DNA of 53,126 bases from Clostridia bacterium (GTDB lineage Bacteria > Bacillota > Clostridia > Peptostreptococcales > Acidaminobacteraceae): the NCBI GenBank assembly GCA_016938815.1, contig JAFGTX010000217.1, positions 1-53,126 of the forward strand. The letters run 5' to 3'. A model generated the notes under the pieces. That model worked only from the letters and a program-made list of their open reading frames with translations. It made no database searches and was not told where the DNA came from. The translations under genes and the position numbers were made by a program. How positions within the stretch are numbered: position 1 is the first letter of the stretch; each line of letters starts with the position of its first letter. Positions 8,635 to 17,858 of the stretch are shown here, one piece after another.

Positions 8635-10176
8635 ATGGAAAAGCGGATTAAACGGATGCTATCCATAGTGGCTATGGTTGTCGCTGTCATATTTTTGTTG
8701 AGAACCATTGGGACCTACGTTGGAATAAGTCTCCCGTGGACAACGATATACAATGCCTTTAACCGATTTGTCGGGGTGTACATTTTTTTGATTGCGATCT
8801 TTATTTTCTTTGAGAGCAAAGACCCGTCGAGAACTTTGGCTTGGCTCTTGGTATTAGCCTTGCTACCAAGTGTGGGCTTCTTTTTATATCTATTCTTGGG
8901 TAACGATATACGTAAGCGTATTCGAACAAAAGATAAGAAAACCTTACATCACAATTATTTAGAGCGTGCAGCGCATCTACAACAATCAATTGCACCTCAT
9001 ATTGATTTTGTAAAGAAGACGGAAAGTCGTGTAGATGATAAATTGATTCGTCTCTTGCTGAAAAATTCATCATCGCCATTCTCAATCAACAACGAAGTGA
9101 AGGTCCTTAAGAATGGTGAAGAAACCTTTGACGTCATCATTGACGCCTTGAAATCGGCAACAAAGTTTATACATATGGAATACTTCATCATACGGGATGA
9201 CCGCATCGGTAAAAAGATTAGAGATCTGCTGGTGCAAAAGGCAAAAGAGGGCGTTGCCGTTCGAATTATCTACGACAGTGTCGGCTGTTGGAAATTGACG
9301 GACGAGTTTTTCAATCCGATGAAAGAGGCGGGCGTCGAGTTTTACCCATTTTTACCGGTAATGGCACCGCTACTCAGTCGCGAACTCAATTATAGAAATC
9401 ATAGAAAAATTATTGTCGTGGACGGTGTGGTTGGATTTGTCGGCGGTTTGAATATCGGGGTAGAATATCTCGGTGAGAAAGAGCTGGGCTTTTGGCGCGA
9501 TACCCATTTGAGATTAAAAGGTGACAGCGTGTATTCACTGCAGAACATTTTCCTTAACGATTGGTATTTTGCATCTGATCAAGCTTTGTTTGACGAGGCT
9601 TATTTTCCGGAAGCCATCAGCTATGGTGACAAGGTGGTTCAGGTGACATCAAGTGGCCCTGATTCGGATTGGTTCACCATTCACCAAGCCTACTTCACCA
9701 TGATTACAACGGCGGAAAAGCGGGTGTGGTTGGTGACGCCCTATTTGGTGCCGGACAAGAGTCTTCAGTTGGCTTTGAAAACAGCGGCGCTATCGGGTCT
9801 GGATGTGCGCATCATCATTCCGAATAAGCCAGACCATTTCTTTGTCTACTGGGCATCTCGAGATAACATTCAGGAGCTCTTGGAGGCAGGCGTGCGTATT
9901 TTTACTTATGAGCAGGGCTTTATTCATAGCAAGGTGCTGGTGGTGGACGACGTATGCGCGTCGGTGGGTACGGCGAATTTTGATATCCGAAGTTTGGAAA
10001 TCAACTATGAGGTCAATGCCTTTATCTATGACCACGATGTGGTTGAGGAACTGGCGAATGATTTCAGGGCGGATTTGAAATATTCGAAAGAAATATCATT
10101 GGTGGAACATTTGAAACGACCGTTGAGAGAGAAATTTTTGGAAGCGATGGCCCGGTTGGTATCGCCGCTACAGTAG
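8635..10176 (+). CDS. cls: Cardiolipin synthase (phospholipase D superfamily)
   Basis: A 513-residue membrane enzyme that condenses two phosphatidylglycerols into cardiolipin and glycerol. There are two N-terminal membrane segments (about 8-70), then two PLD domains with HKD motifs: NHRKIIVVDG in the first and IHSKVLVVDD in the second. Both are intact (HxKxxxxD), so the enzyme should be active. ATG 8635 is chosen because GAGGTG sits four bases before it; a TTG at 8623 would place the ribosome site inside the gene. lspA follows nine bases after the stop and is probably cotranscribed, giving a small membrane-biogenesis operon. Confidence 0.92.
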   Translation: MEKRIKRMLSIVAMVVAVIFLLRTIGTYVGISLPWTTIYNAFNRFVGVYIFLIAIFIFFESKDPSRTLAWLLVLALLPSVGFFLYLFLGNDIRKRIRTKDKKTLHHNYLERAAHLQQSIAPHIDFVKKTESRVDDKLIRLLLKNSSSPFSINNEVKVLKNGEETFDVIIDALKSATKFIHMEYFIIRDDRIGKKIRDLLVQKAKEGVAVRIIYDSVGCWKLTDEFFNPMKEAGVEFYPFLPVMAPLLSRELNYRNHRKIIVVDGVVGFVGGLNIGVEYLGEKELGFWRDTHLRLKGDSVYSLQNIFLNDWYFASDQALFDEAYFPEAISYGDKVVQVTSSGPDSDWFTIHQAYFTMITTAEKRVWLVTPYLVPDKSLQLALKTAALSGLDVRIIIPNKPDHFFVYWASRDNIQELLEAGVRIFTYEQGFIHSKVLVVDDVCASVGTANFDIRSLEINYEVNAFIYDHDVVEELANDFRADLKYSKEISLVEHLKRPLREKFLEAMARLVSPLQ

Positions 10177-10185
10177 GAGGAAAAG

Positions 10186-10650
10186 ATGGTATACGCAGTA
10201 ATGATTGTAATAATGGTCGCATTAGATCGATGGAGCAAAATATGGGCCCAAGACGTATTGACGAAAGTTGACACCATTCCAGTGATACAAAATGTCTTTC
10301 ATATGACTTACGTGGAGAACCGAGGAGCGGCCTTTAGCATACTGAACGGCAGAGTAGGATTTTTGATTCTATTTACCGGGTTGGTGCTTGTAGTGCTATT
10401 CTTCCTTTTGTTTTTAGGTGTGAAAAAAGAAGAGTCCAAGGTTCTGCTAATGGCTTTGACGGCCATTATCGGTGGCGCCATCGGAAATATTTATGATCGG
10501 GCGATACTGGGCTATGTGGTCGACTATTTTGATTTTAGGTTGATCAACTTCGCCGTCTTCAACGTGGCTGATGTCTTTGTGGTTTGTGGCAGCATTCTGC
10601 TGGGCATCTACTTGATTTTCATCGAGGGCAAGAAGGCAAAGAAACAATAG
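10186..10650 (+). CDS. lspA: Lipoprotein signal peptidase (signal peptidase II)
   Basis: A 154-residue membrane aspartyl protease that removes signal peptides from prolipoproteins after diacylglyceryl transfer. Four membrane segments are visible. The conserved blocks are present: ENRGAAFS (44-51), GNIYDR (100-105), VVDYFDF (111-117) and FNVADVF (125-131), which carry the catalytic Asp pair. A likely client in this window is the PrsA-like lipoprotein at 28412. The ribosome site AGGAGG lies just before ATG 10186, nine bases after cls. Confidence 0.95.
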   Translation: MVYAVMIVIMVALDRWSKIWAQDVLTKVDTIPVIQNVFHMTYVENRGAAFSILNGRVGFLILFTGLVLVVLFFLLFLGVKKEESKVLLMALTAIIGGAIGNIYDRAILGYVVDYFDFRLINFAVFNVADVFVVCGSILLGIYLIFIEGKKAKKQ

Positions 10651-10667
10651 AGGGTTTATAAAAAAAG

Positions 10668-10716
10668 AGCACCCGTGCAGTGTAGTAATACGCTGTTCTG
10701 GGTGCTTTTGTTTTTT
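10668..10716. terminator. Bidirectional terminator between lspA and the sigma-54 regulator gene
   Basis: AGCACCC (10668-10674) pairs with GGGTGCT (10700-10706), enclosing a possible further hairpin. T runs follow on the plus strand, and A6 (T6 on the minus strand) precedes it, so it can end both converging transcripts. Confidence 0.75.
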
Positions 10717-12142
10717 ATTGAGTGCTTTCTATCGCGAGTTTTTCAACTTTTCGATAAAGGGTGCGTAGGCCGATGTTAAGTTCTGAGGCGGCCTTTTCTT
10801 TTCCGGATAAATCATAACCGTGTCTATCAAGGGCATCGGTGATGACTTTGCGTTCATATGCGTCCACTTGGTCTTGTAGAGATGGATTGCTAATCGTCGA
10901 GAGAAATTTCAATTTTTCGGGCAAACTGTCATAAGTGAGGTATTTGGACTCTTCGATGTTCACCATGTATTCAATGGCGTTTTCTAATTCTCGAACGTTG
11001 CCCGGCCAGTCATATTGCTTAAATATCGAGAGGATGCCTTCTTCGAAGCCTAAAAACTCCAGACGGAAGTCGAAGGCGTATTTTTTTAGAAAATAGTGTG
11101 CCAGCAATTCGATGTCGGAAAATCGGTCGCGAAGGGCTGGAATATTCAAGTTGATGATGTTCAAGCGATAGTAAAGGTCACTTCTGAATTTGTCCTCAGC
11201 AATCAGTTTTTCGATGTTTTGATTCGTGGCAGCAACGATGCGTACATCCAAGTGGATGAATTTACTGCCACCGATGCGCCGAATCTGATGGTCTTGGAGT
11301 ACTCTGAGCAATTTGGCTTGCAGGTGCAACGGCATATCGCCGATTTCATCTAGAAACAGCGTACCGCCATTGGCTAATTCGAATAAGCCACACTTGCCTT
11401 TACGCTTTGCCCCGGAAAAAGCACCTTCTTCATAACCGAACAGCTCGCTTTCCAGAAGTGATTCTGGAATAGCGGCACAGTTGATGGGCATGAAGGGCTT
11501 GTGTTGTCGATGGCTCGACGAATGTATGGCTCTGGCAAAAAGTTCTTTGCCGGTACCGGTTTCCCCTATAATCAGCACTGCAGAAGGACTTTTTGAAATC
11601 TTTTTTATTTTACTTTTCAAATCTTCAATCGTCGGATGGGAACCGATGATTGAGTTTAAGGTATAGCGGAAATCATCAATGGATTTTGCCGTTTTTTCAG
11701 ATTGGGCATGGTCATTTCTTAAATTAAGCAATACCGTTTTTGCCATCAATTTAGATGTTTCGACCAGCAAGGCGCGGTACTTGTTCAAATTGCTTTCAAA
11801 AATATTCATATCCCGGGATGAAAAGAAGGAGAAGCTGAGCACGCCGATATTTTTATTGTGCAGCGTAATAGGCATCAGTAATTCCATGGCGGCGGGGCAG
11901 TTGTTCTGAAAGCGACAACCTTCGCAGTACTCGGTGCATCCCGGTGTAGATACGACAATCTCGCCCAGTTCAAAAACTTTCTCGACAAAGAGTTCGTGTA
12001 CTTCTGTGCCTTTCTTTTCGATATAACCGTCGGTATAGGCCACGAGTTTGAACTTGTCGTCAATAACCGCTGAATCAATGTCGATGGCAGTAGACAAAAC
12101 ATCTAAAATATTTTGGATAGGATCTTTCACTTGCTTGAGCAT
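10715..12142 (-). CDS. Sigma-54-dependent activator with N-terminal Cys cluster and Fis-type HTH
   Basis: A 475-residue enhancer-binding protein. Residues 1-140 form a sensor region with C69, C73, C76 and C82 (Cx3Cx2Cx5C), a possible metal, Fe-S or redox site. An AAA+ domain follows (about 165-395) with Walker A GETGTGKE (193-200) and GAFSGA (240-245), the loop that contacts sigma-54 (usually GAFTGA). A Fis-type helix-turn-helix is at the C-terminus ([22 protein letters not shown]). It is transcribed away from gcvPA, whose upstream region has a perfect -24/-12 promoter, so it very probably activates the glycine decarboxylase operon. The inducer is unknown; glycine or a redox signal are guesses. 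Confidence 0.88.
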   Translation of the reverse strand: MLKQVKDPIQNILDVLSTAIDIDSAVIDDKFKLVAYTDGYIEKKGTEVHELFVEKVFELGEIVVSTPGCTEYCEGCRFQNNCPAAMELLMPITLHNKNIGVLSFSFFSSRDMNIFESNLNKYRALLVETSKLMAKTVLLNLRNDHAQSEKTAKSIDDFRYTLNSIIGSHPTIEDLKSKIKKISKSPSAVLIIGETGTGKELFARAIHSSSHRQHKPFMPINCAAIPESLLESELFGYEEGAFSGAKRKGKCGLFELANGGTLFLDEIGDMPLHLQAKLLRVLQDHQIRRIGGSKFIHLDVRIVAATNQNIEKLIAEDKFRSDLYYRLNIINLNIPALRDRFSDIELLAHYFLKKYAFDFRLEFLGFEEGILSIFKQYDWPGNVRELENAIEYMVNIEESKYLTYDSLPEKLKFLSTISNPSLQDQVDAYERKVITDALDRHGYDLSGKEKAASELNIGLRTLYRKVEKLAIESTQ

Positions 12143-12180
12143 ACGATAACCTCCATCATGTTTGAAGAAATTGTTACATA

Positions 12181-12198
12181 TTGCAACCGAGTTGTCAA
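12181..12198. promoter_or_regulatory. Candidate upstream activator site for the sigma-54 regulator
   Basis: TTGCAAC-CGA-GTTGTCAA is an imperfect inverted repeat about 110-125 bases upstream of the sigma-54 promoter, the usual distance for an enhancer site. A partly similar GTGTCAA follows a few bases on. The assignment is by position and symmetry only. Confidence 0.35.
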
Positions 12199-12302
12199 GA
12201 GTGTCAATTTACATGGGGTGCTAAAAGCGGCCTAATCTTCGTGGGAAAGATATACGCATTGAAATTACTAGACCATAGCGTTTTGATGCCTCTAAAACAC
12301 TT

Positions 12303-12319
12303 TTGGCATGATTTATGCT
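12303..12319 (+). promoter_or_regulatory. Sigma-54 (-24/-12) promoter of the gcvPAB operon
   Basis: TTGGCATGATTTATGCT carries GG at 12305-12306 and GC at 12317-12318, with exactly 10 bases between, matching the sigma-54 consensus TGGCAC-N5-TTGCW in spacing and core bases. Transcription should start near 12330, about 28 bases before the gcvPA ATG. The divergent neighbour is a sigma-54 activator. Confidence 0.85.
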
Positions 12320-12357
12320 TTATATTAGCATGACTAAAAAAATTAGGAGGTTTATCG

Positions 12358-13755
12358 ATGAAAAAAATAGTGCATCCCTATATCCCGAATTCTGTGCCAG
12401 CCGTTCAGGAAGCGATGTTGAAAGAGATCGGCGCGAATTCGATTGACGAGTTATTTGACTGTATTCCAGAGGAAATAAGGTTCAAGGGCAAATTGAATGT
12501 TCCGAGAGCCTTGTCTTCAGAGTATGAGCTGAGACGACATGTTGATAGCATGCTCAACCGAAATGTTTCGTGTGAAGAATACATCAGCTTTTTAGGTGCC
12601 GGCTGTTATCAGCATCATGTACCTGCTGTGTGCGAAGAAATAGCCGGACGTTCGGAGTTTTTGACGGCTTACGCTGGAGAACCTTATGAAGATCATGGCC
12701 GTTTCATGTCATTATTCGAGTACACCTCTATGATGGCAGAACTCTTGGATGTAGATGTGGTAAATGTACCGACTTATTCCTGGGGTCAGGCGTCAGCGAC
12801 CTCGCTGAGAATGGCCGGCCGTATCACAAAAAGAGATGTGGTTTTGGTGGCAAGTAATGTTTCTCCAGAACGCTATAAAATCATGAAAAATTACTGCGGC
12901 GATGTGATGACCATGCTGATGGTGGCAACCGATGACAAAGGTTTGATCGATATCCAAGATTTGAAAAACAAGTTGGATGAAGGTGTTGCAGGTTTGTATT
13001 TTGAAAATCCTTCTTATCATGGTGTTCTAGAAACCCAAGCCAGAGAAATTGCAGACTTATTGCATGAGAACGGTTCACTGATGATGGTGGGTGTCGATCC
13101 AACATCCCTTGGGGTGATTGCACCACCATCGAGTTATGGTGCAGACATCATCACGGGCGATGTCCAAGCGCTGGGCAATCATATGAATTATGGTGGTGGC
13201 ATGGGTGGTTTTATTGCTTCCGATGACCGTGAAGAGATCGTCATGGAGTATCCATCCAGATTATTTGGTATTGCCCCAACCTCTAAAAAAGGTGAATTAG
13301 GATTTGGCGATGTGGCCTACGATCGAACCTCTTTTGGCGTTAGGGAAAACGGTAAGGAATTTGTCGGTACCCATGCTGCACTTCATGGCATCGTGGCAGG
13401 TGTCTATCTGGCATTGATGGGTCCTCAAGGTATGGTGGACTTAGGACAGAGTATCCTGAAAAAATCTCATTATGCGGCTAAATGTATGGGTGCGCTGGAG
13501 GGCGTCAAGTTGTGCTATCCGGAAACACCGCATTTCAAGGAATTTGCAGTGGATTTCTCAGATACGGGCATGACGGTTCAAAGTATTAATCAAAAATTAC
13601 TCGAACAGGGTATATTTGGCGGCGTAGACCTGTCCAGTGATTTTCCATATATGGGACAAAGCGCTTTGTATTGTGTAACAGAAGTGCAAACGAAAGCAAG
13701 TATTGATCGATTGATAGAGGCGTTACAGACAATTTTGAAAGGATGTGAAGCGTAA
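12358..13755 (+). CDS. gcvPA: Glycine dehydrogenase (decarboxylating) subunit 1
   Basis: A 465-residue N-terminal-type subunit of the two-subunit glycine cleavage P-protein, as found in clostridia, bacilli and archaea. The P-protein decarboxylates glycine with PLP and passes the aminomethyl group to lipoyl GcvH. The family start (HPYIPNSVPAVQEAML), GAGCYQHHVPA and YGGGMGGF segments are visible. Length is slightly above the usual 440-450. AGGAGG precedes ATG 12358. Its stop overlaps the gcvPB start by one base. No gcvT, gcvH or lipoamide dehydrogenase gene is adjacent, so the other glycine cleavage proteins must be encoded elsewhere. Confidence 0.93.
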   Translation: MKKIVHPYIPNSVPAVQEAMLKEIGANSIDELFDCIPEEIRFKGKLNVPRALSSEYELRRHVDSMLNRNVSCEEYISFLGAGCYQHHVPAVCEEIAGRSEFLTAYAGEPYEDHGRFMSLFEYTSMMAELLDVDVVNVPTYSWGQASATSLRMAGRITKRDVVLVASNVSPERYKIMKNYCGDVMTMLMVATDDKGLIDIQDLKNKLDEGVAGLYFENPSYHGVLETQAREIADLLHENGSLMMVGVDPTSLGVIAPPSSYGADIITGDVQALGNHMNYGGGMGGFIASDDREEIVMEYPSRLFGIAPTSKKGELGFGDVAYDRTSFGVRENGKEFVGTHAALHGIVAGVYLALMGPQGMVDLGQSILKKSHYAAKCMGALEGVKLCYPETPHFKEFAVDFSDTGMTVQSINQKLLEQGIFGGVDLSSDFPYMGQSALYCVTEVQTKASIDRLIEALQTILKGCEA

Positions 13756-15317
13756 TGGCTATGCAGAGAGAGCAAAGGGTTAGAAATTTTCATCAGGCAA
13801 AATGGGATGAACCTTGTATCTTTGAACTTGGCACTGAAGGTGAAAGAGGTCAGCTGTTACCGGAGGTAGAGCCTGATATAGAAGCGGTTGTAGGGGATGT
13901 CTTTGCTAGTTTGCCGGAAGTTCTACAGAGGAAGACCCGGGCTAAATTGCCAGAAATGGCTGAAATGCAAGTATTAAGGCATTACCTAAGAATGTCTCAG
14001 GCGACTTTGGGTGCGGATCTGAACGTCGATATAGGTCAAGGAACCTGTACGATGAAGTATTCACCTAAAGTGAATGAGCGTATTGTCAGAAACCACAAGC
14101 TGATGGAAACCCATCCTCTACAGGATGAATCCACCGTTCAGGGAACCTTAGAAGCGGTTTATGGTCTGGATGAAATTCTACAAGAAATTTCTGGCATGAA
14201 TAAATTCACCTTCCAGCCGGGCGGTGGTTCACAGGCGATTTTGACCATTGCATCCCTTATGAAGGCTTACCATGAAGCCAATGGCGAAGGAGATCAAAGA
14301 GATGAAATCATTACAACGATTTTCTCGCATCCATCCAATGCAGCTGCGCCAAAAGTGAAGGGTTACAAGGTCGTGACGCTTTACTATGACGAGCATGGTG
14401 TACCGGATTTTGAGGCTTTGAAAAATGCCGTTTCAGAACGTACGGCAGGCATTTTCATCACGAACCCGGAAGATACCGGTATCTATAACGATAAAATCAA
14501 GGAATTTACAAGAGTCGTGCATGAGGTCGGCGGCTTATGCGCTTACGACCAAGCCAACCTGAATGGTATTATGGGCATTACTCGAGCTAAGGAAGCGGAC
14601 TTTGATATGTGCTTTTTCAATTTGCATAAGACCTTTTCGGCACCTCATGGTTGCGGTGGACCGGCTTGCGGGGCGCTTGGCGTGACGGACGTTCTGAAGC
14701 CTTTTTTACCGGTACCGCTTGTAGAGAAAACTGGTAGCGCTTATACCTTGAATTACGATATGCCCCTCTCTATTGGCAAGATCAGAGGTTTTATTGGCGT
14801 GACGCCAGTTATCGTTAAGGCCTATGCATGGGCGCGCTCATTGGGCGCTGAGGGCCTTGTGGAAGCCGCTAAAGTGGCAGTGCTGAATAACAATTATCTG
14901 CTCAAACATATCCGTGAAATACCGGGTGCCAGTGCGCCGCTGTCGGATGTGAAGTATAGAATTGAACAGGTGAGGTATAGCTGGATTGACTTATGTGAAG
15001 AAACGGGAGTTTCCACACATGATATCTCATTGAGAATGGCGGATTACGGCTTCCATTTATGGAGTTCCCACCACCCTTTCATCGTACCGGAACCTTTCAC
15101 GATTGAACCAACGGAATCGTATTCTAAGGTGGAACTGGATGAATATTTGGCGGGTTTGAGACAAGTGGTGAAGGAATGTCGCGAAACACCGGAGGTGGTG
15201 AAGACCGCACCGCATAACAGTGTCATTCACCGAGTGGATGAATCGGTGCTGGATGATCCTTCTAAATGGGCTATTACATGGCGCTTGTTCAAGAAAAAGC
15301 AGGGATTTGAACTATGA
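13755..15317 (+). CDS. gcvPB: Glycine dehydrogenase (decarboxylating) subunit 2
   Basis: A 520-residue C-terminal-type subunit of the P-protein and the one that binds PLP. The Schiff-base lysine is Lys292 in NLHKTFSAPHGCGGPACG, and the preceding YDQANLNGI block is typical. It is longer than common homologues (about 480-490). ATG 13755 overlaps the gcvPA stop (TAATG); a second in-frame ATG at 13761 is possible. Translational coupling to gcvPA suggests a 1:1 complex. The next gene, an AcoX/NAD-kinase-like protein, overlaps its end by four bases (ATGA), so the three genes form one tight operon. Confidence 0.93.
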   Translation: MAMQREQRVRNFHQAKWDEPCIFELGTEGERGQLLPEVEPDIEAVVGDVFASLPEVLQRKTRAKLPEMAEMQVLRHYLRMSQATLGADLNVDIGQGTCTMKYSPKVNERIVRNHKLMETHPLQDESTVQGTLEAVYGLDEILQEISGMNKFTFQPGGGSQAILTIASLMKAYHEANGEGDQRDEIITTIFSHPSNAAAPKVKGYKVVTLYYDEHGVPDFEALKNAVSERTAGIFITNPEDTGIYNDKIKEFTRVVHEVGGLCAYDQANLNGIMGITRAKEADFDMCFFNLHKTFSAPHGCGGPACGALGVTDVLKPFLPVPLVEKTGSAYTLNYDMPLSIGKIRGFIGVTPVIVKAYAWARSLGAEGLVEAAKVAVLNNNYLLKHIREIPGASAPLSDVKYRIEQVRYSWIDLCEETGVSTHDISLRMADYGFHLWSSHHPFIVPEPFTIEPTESYSKVELDEYLAGLRQVVKECRETPEVVKTAPHNSVIHRVDESVLDDPSKWAITWRLFKKKQGFEL

Positions 15318-16429
15318 AACGCCTTGGGTTGATTGTCAACCCAATTGCAGGGATAGGCGGACGACTTGGGCTGAAAGGTACGGATGGTTATACTTTACAG
15401 GCGCTCAATGCCAAGTATGGTGCGACGCCGGTCTCTGCAAAGCGCGCACAAGAGGCTCTGGAAGTCATTAAAGCATCCGGCGTGGATGTGGAAATTGTGA
15501 CCTGTGGTGGCGGTATGGGTTTTGAAATAGCAAAGTCGCTTTTTGATGTGGTGACGTGTGTTGGGCAGCCGGAGGTTGGTGAAACGACGAGCGCAGACAC
15601 GGTGATGGCAGCAAAGCGGATCGCGGAAGCATCGGTGGATATTTTGATGTTTGTTGGCGGTGATGGTACCGCGCGGGATATCTATGCTGCTGTTGGAGCG
15701 GATCAGGTGTGCATCGGCGTGCCTTCCGGTGTGAAAATGCACTCTGGGGTTTATGGTCTTTCTCCTATGAAATCAGGGGAATTGGTCAGCGTGTTCTTAA
15801 GTCATGGACATATGCGTACGGAAACCGCTGAGGTCATGGACATAGACGAAGAAGCTTATCGAGACGGCAAAGTGTATGCCAAACTTTTTGGTTATCTCAG
15901 TATTCCTGTTGACCGCAGAAAGACCCAGAATAAAAAATCGGGTAGTCATGAAAGCGAGCGCTATTTTCAAGATGCAATCGCATGTTATATGTTGGACCAC
16001 ATTATGGATGAGGATACCTATTATGTCCTTGGACCTGGAACGACAACAGCTCAGATACAAAGAAAGCTGGAACAACCCTTTACACTACTGGGAGTCGATA
16101 TCGTTTATCGAGGAAAAACTATTGCTCGAGACCTGAATGAAAGTCAGCTGGTGCAATGGATCGAGGGGAAAAGGACGAAACTGGTGATCACACCTACAGG
16201 TGGACAGGGATTTCTGCTAGGGCGTGGCAATCAACAGATCAGCGGTGTGGTTGTCCGGTCTATCGGAATGGATAACATTATAGTAATCGCCACAAAAAAT
16301 AAGCTCTTGTCCTTAGGCGCATCGCCACTTTATGTGGATTTGGACGATGCGTGTAATGAGGGGCTTGGTGGCTATCGTAAAGTGATTACAGGTTACGACG
16401 ATGTGGTACTGAAAAAAGTGACCTATTGA
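15314..16429 (+). CDS. ATP-NAD kinase family protein (AcoX-like)
   Basis: A 371-residue member of the ATP-NAD kinase/AcoX family. The N-terminal LGLIVNPIAGIGG and the nucleotide motif VGGDGTARD (around 115) are the family hallmarks. It is longer than housekeeping NAD kinases and resembles the kinase-like proteins found in acetoin and other amino-acid or keto-acid catabolic operons, whose exact role is unsettled. The ATGA overlap with gcvPB shows tight coupling to glycine decarboxylation. A role in cofactor (NAD/NADP) phosphorylation or in sensing is inference. It is the last gene of the sigma-54 operon and is followed by a hairpin. Confidence 0.83.
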   Translation: MKRLGLIVNPIAGIGGRLGLKGTDGYTLQALNAKYGATPVSAKRAQEALEVIKASGVDVEIVTCGGGMGFEIAKSLFDVVTCVGQPEVGETTSADTVMAAKRIAEASVDILMFVGGDGTARDIYAAVGADQVCIGVPSGVKMHSGVYGLSPMKSGELVSVFLSHGHMRTETAEVMDIDEEAYRDGKVYAKLFGYLSIPVDRRKTQNKKSGSHESERYFQDAIACYMLDHIMDEDTYYVLGPGTTTAQIQRKLEQPFTLLGVDIVYRGKTIARDLNESQLVQWIEGKRTKLVITPTGGQGFLLGRGNQQISGVVVRSIGMDNIIVIATKNKLLSLGASPLYVDLDDACNEGLGGYRKVITGYDDVVLKKVTY

Positions 16430-16450
16430 AGGTTCAAAGCACTATTTTGG

Positions 16451-16480
16451 AATGCCGGCAGAATGAATGCCGGCATTTTA
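16451..16480 (+). terminator. Probable terminator after the AcoX-like gene
   Basis: ATGCCGGC (16452-16459) pairs perfectly with GCCGGCAT (16469-16476). The T run is short (TTTTA), so it may be a weaker terminator. Confidence 0.65.
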
Positions 16481-16567
16481 AGTGTTAAGAAAAAATATTA
16501 TGACGAATGTTAAATTGCGTTTATAATAGAAATTAAAAGGATTGAAAATTAGTAGGGAAGTGATAAA

Positions 16568-16912
16568 ATGGAAAGAGTGTTGACAAACATCATTAAATCT
16601 CTGATGTATTCTGTGGCGATGGCCCTTGTAGGCGCCATTGTTGCATTTATTCTTAAATGGCCCATTTTAAAGGGTGTATATGTGATGATTATTGGAATGG
16701 GGGTTTTTGCTCTTGGCGCTGCGGTGCTGTTTTTTATTGGGACACCGAAAAATCGCTATGAGTATTTCACTGGCATGCGCTATAGAGCGCAACATATTGA
16801 ACACATTCCTAAGAATCAGCGACAAAGTATAGAAAACCAGGCGGGTGATCCTGCTATTATTGGAATCGTTATGATTCTAATCGGTTTTTTTATAGAAGCA
16901 TTGATGCATTAA
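16568..16912 (+). CDS. Small membrane protein of unknown function
   Basis: A 114-residue protein I do not recognise. It has three predicted membrane segments (about 8-30, 36-58 and 94-112) and a polar loop (about 60-92) rich in Arg, Gln and His ([15 protein letters not shown]). AGTAGGGAAGTGATAAA before ATG 16568 provides a plausible ribosome site, and TATAAT at 16522 may be its -10. It lies between the glycine decarboxylase operon and a 3-hydroxyacyl-CoA dehydrogenase gene, 19 bases before the latter, so it may share its transcript. Codon use matches the neighbours, so I regard it as a real gene. Confidence 0.7.
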   Translation: MERVLTNIIKSLMYSVAMALVGAIVAFILKWPILKGVYVMIIGMGVFALGAAVLFFIGTPKNRYEYFTGMRYRAQHIEHIPKNQRQSIENQAGDPAIIGIVMILIGFFIEALMH

Positions 16913-16931
16913 TAGAATAAGGAGGTATTTT

Positions 16932-17780
16932 ATGAAGGTTATTGGTGTTATTGGCGCAGGAACGATGGGCTCAGGCATCGCGCAGATCTGTGCTCAAGGC
17001 GGTTGCCGTGTGAAGATGAATGCAATTGACCAACCGTCTTTGGACTTTGGGATGAATGCCATCAACAAGAATCTGGACCGTCTTATCCAAAAGGAAAAAA
17101 TCTCTCAAGATGACAAAGAGAGCATTCTTGGAAGAATTTCAACTACGTTGACAATCAAGGATTTTGCAGATTGTGACATAGTGATTGAAGCTGCGGTAGA
17201 AAACATGGCCATCAAGAAACAAATTTTTGCTGAGTTAGATGGTATCTGTAAAGAGGAAGCGATTTTAGCAACAAACACATCGTCTCTTTCTATTACGGAA
17301 ATTGCAGCGGCAACGAACAGACCAGACCAAGTGATTGGTATGCATTTTTTCAATCCGGTACCGGTAATGAAATTAGTTGAAATTATTCGAGGGATTGCTA
17401 CGTCATCAGCGACATACGAAGCGATTAAGACTTTGACGGAGAACTTGAAGAAGACACCGGTTGAAGTGGAGGAAGCGCCTGGTTTTGTTGTGAATCGAAT
17501 TTTAATTCCTATGATTAACGAAGCGGTTGGCATTTATGCAGAAGGTGTTGCAAGTGCTGAAGATATTGACCAAGCAATGATGCTTGGCGCAAATCATCCA
17601 ATTGGGCCTTTGGCGTTGGCTGATTTAGTTGGTAATGACGTAAACTTAGCTATTATGGAAGTTCTTTACGAAGAATTTGGAGATCCAAAATACAGACCAC
17701 ATCCTCTACTGAGGAAAATGGTGCGTGGTGGACTTCTTGGACGTAAGTCAGGCAAAGGGTTCTACGATTACTCCAAGTAA
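16932..17780 (+). CDS. hbd: 3-hydroxybutyryl-CoA (3-hydroxyacyl-CoA) dehydrogenase
   Basis: A 282-residue NAD(P)-dependent enzyme that interconverts 3-hydroxybutyryl-CoA and acetoacetyl-CoA, a step of butyrate fermentation. The Rossmann motif [10 protein letters not shown] is at residues 7-16. The catalytic block [14 protein letters not shown] contains the conserved His and Glu, and the C-terminal domain with [14 protein letters not shown] is normal. Size matches the clostridial Hbd family. The usual partners (crotonase, thiolase, butyryl-CoA dehydrogenase, etf) are not adjacent, which is unusual for clostridia, so the pathway assignment is less certain than the enzyme family. Confidence 0.88.
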   Translation: MKVIGVIGAGTMGSGIAQICAQGGCRVKMNAIDQPSLDFGMNAINKNLDRLIQKEKISQDDKESILGRISTTLTIKDFADCDIVIEAAVENMAIKKQIFAELDGICKEEAILATNTSSLSITEIAAATNRPDQVIGMHFFNPVPVMKLVEIIRGIATSSATYEAIKTLTENLKKTPVEVEEAPGFVVNRILIPMINEAVGIYAEGVASAEDIDQAMMLGANHPIGPLALADLVGNDVNLAIMEVLYEEFGDPKYRPHPLLRKMVRGGLLGRKSGKGFYDYSK

Positions 17781-17858
17781 TTGTAATGGAACTGTAAATC
17801 CGAGACCCTTTTATCTGTGATAGAATTAAGTAAGAAAGACGTTAGGAAGGGGATTTAG

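Noticed and set aside
12143-12357. Glycine riboswitch before gcvPA
   Set aside because: No tandem aptamer pattern is visible, and only about 28 bases lie between the sigma-54 start and the ATG.
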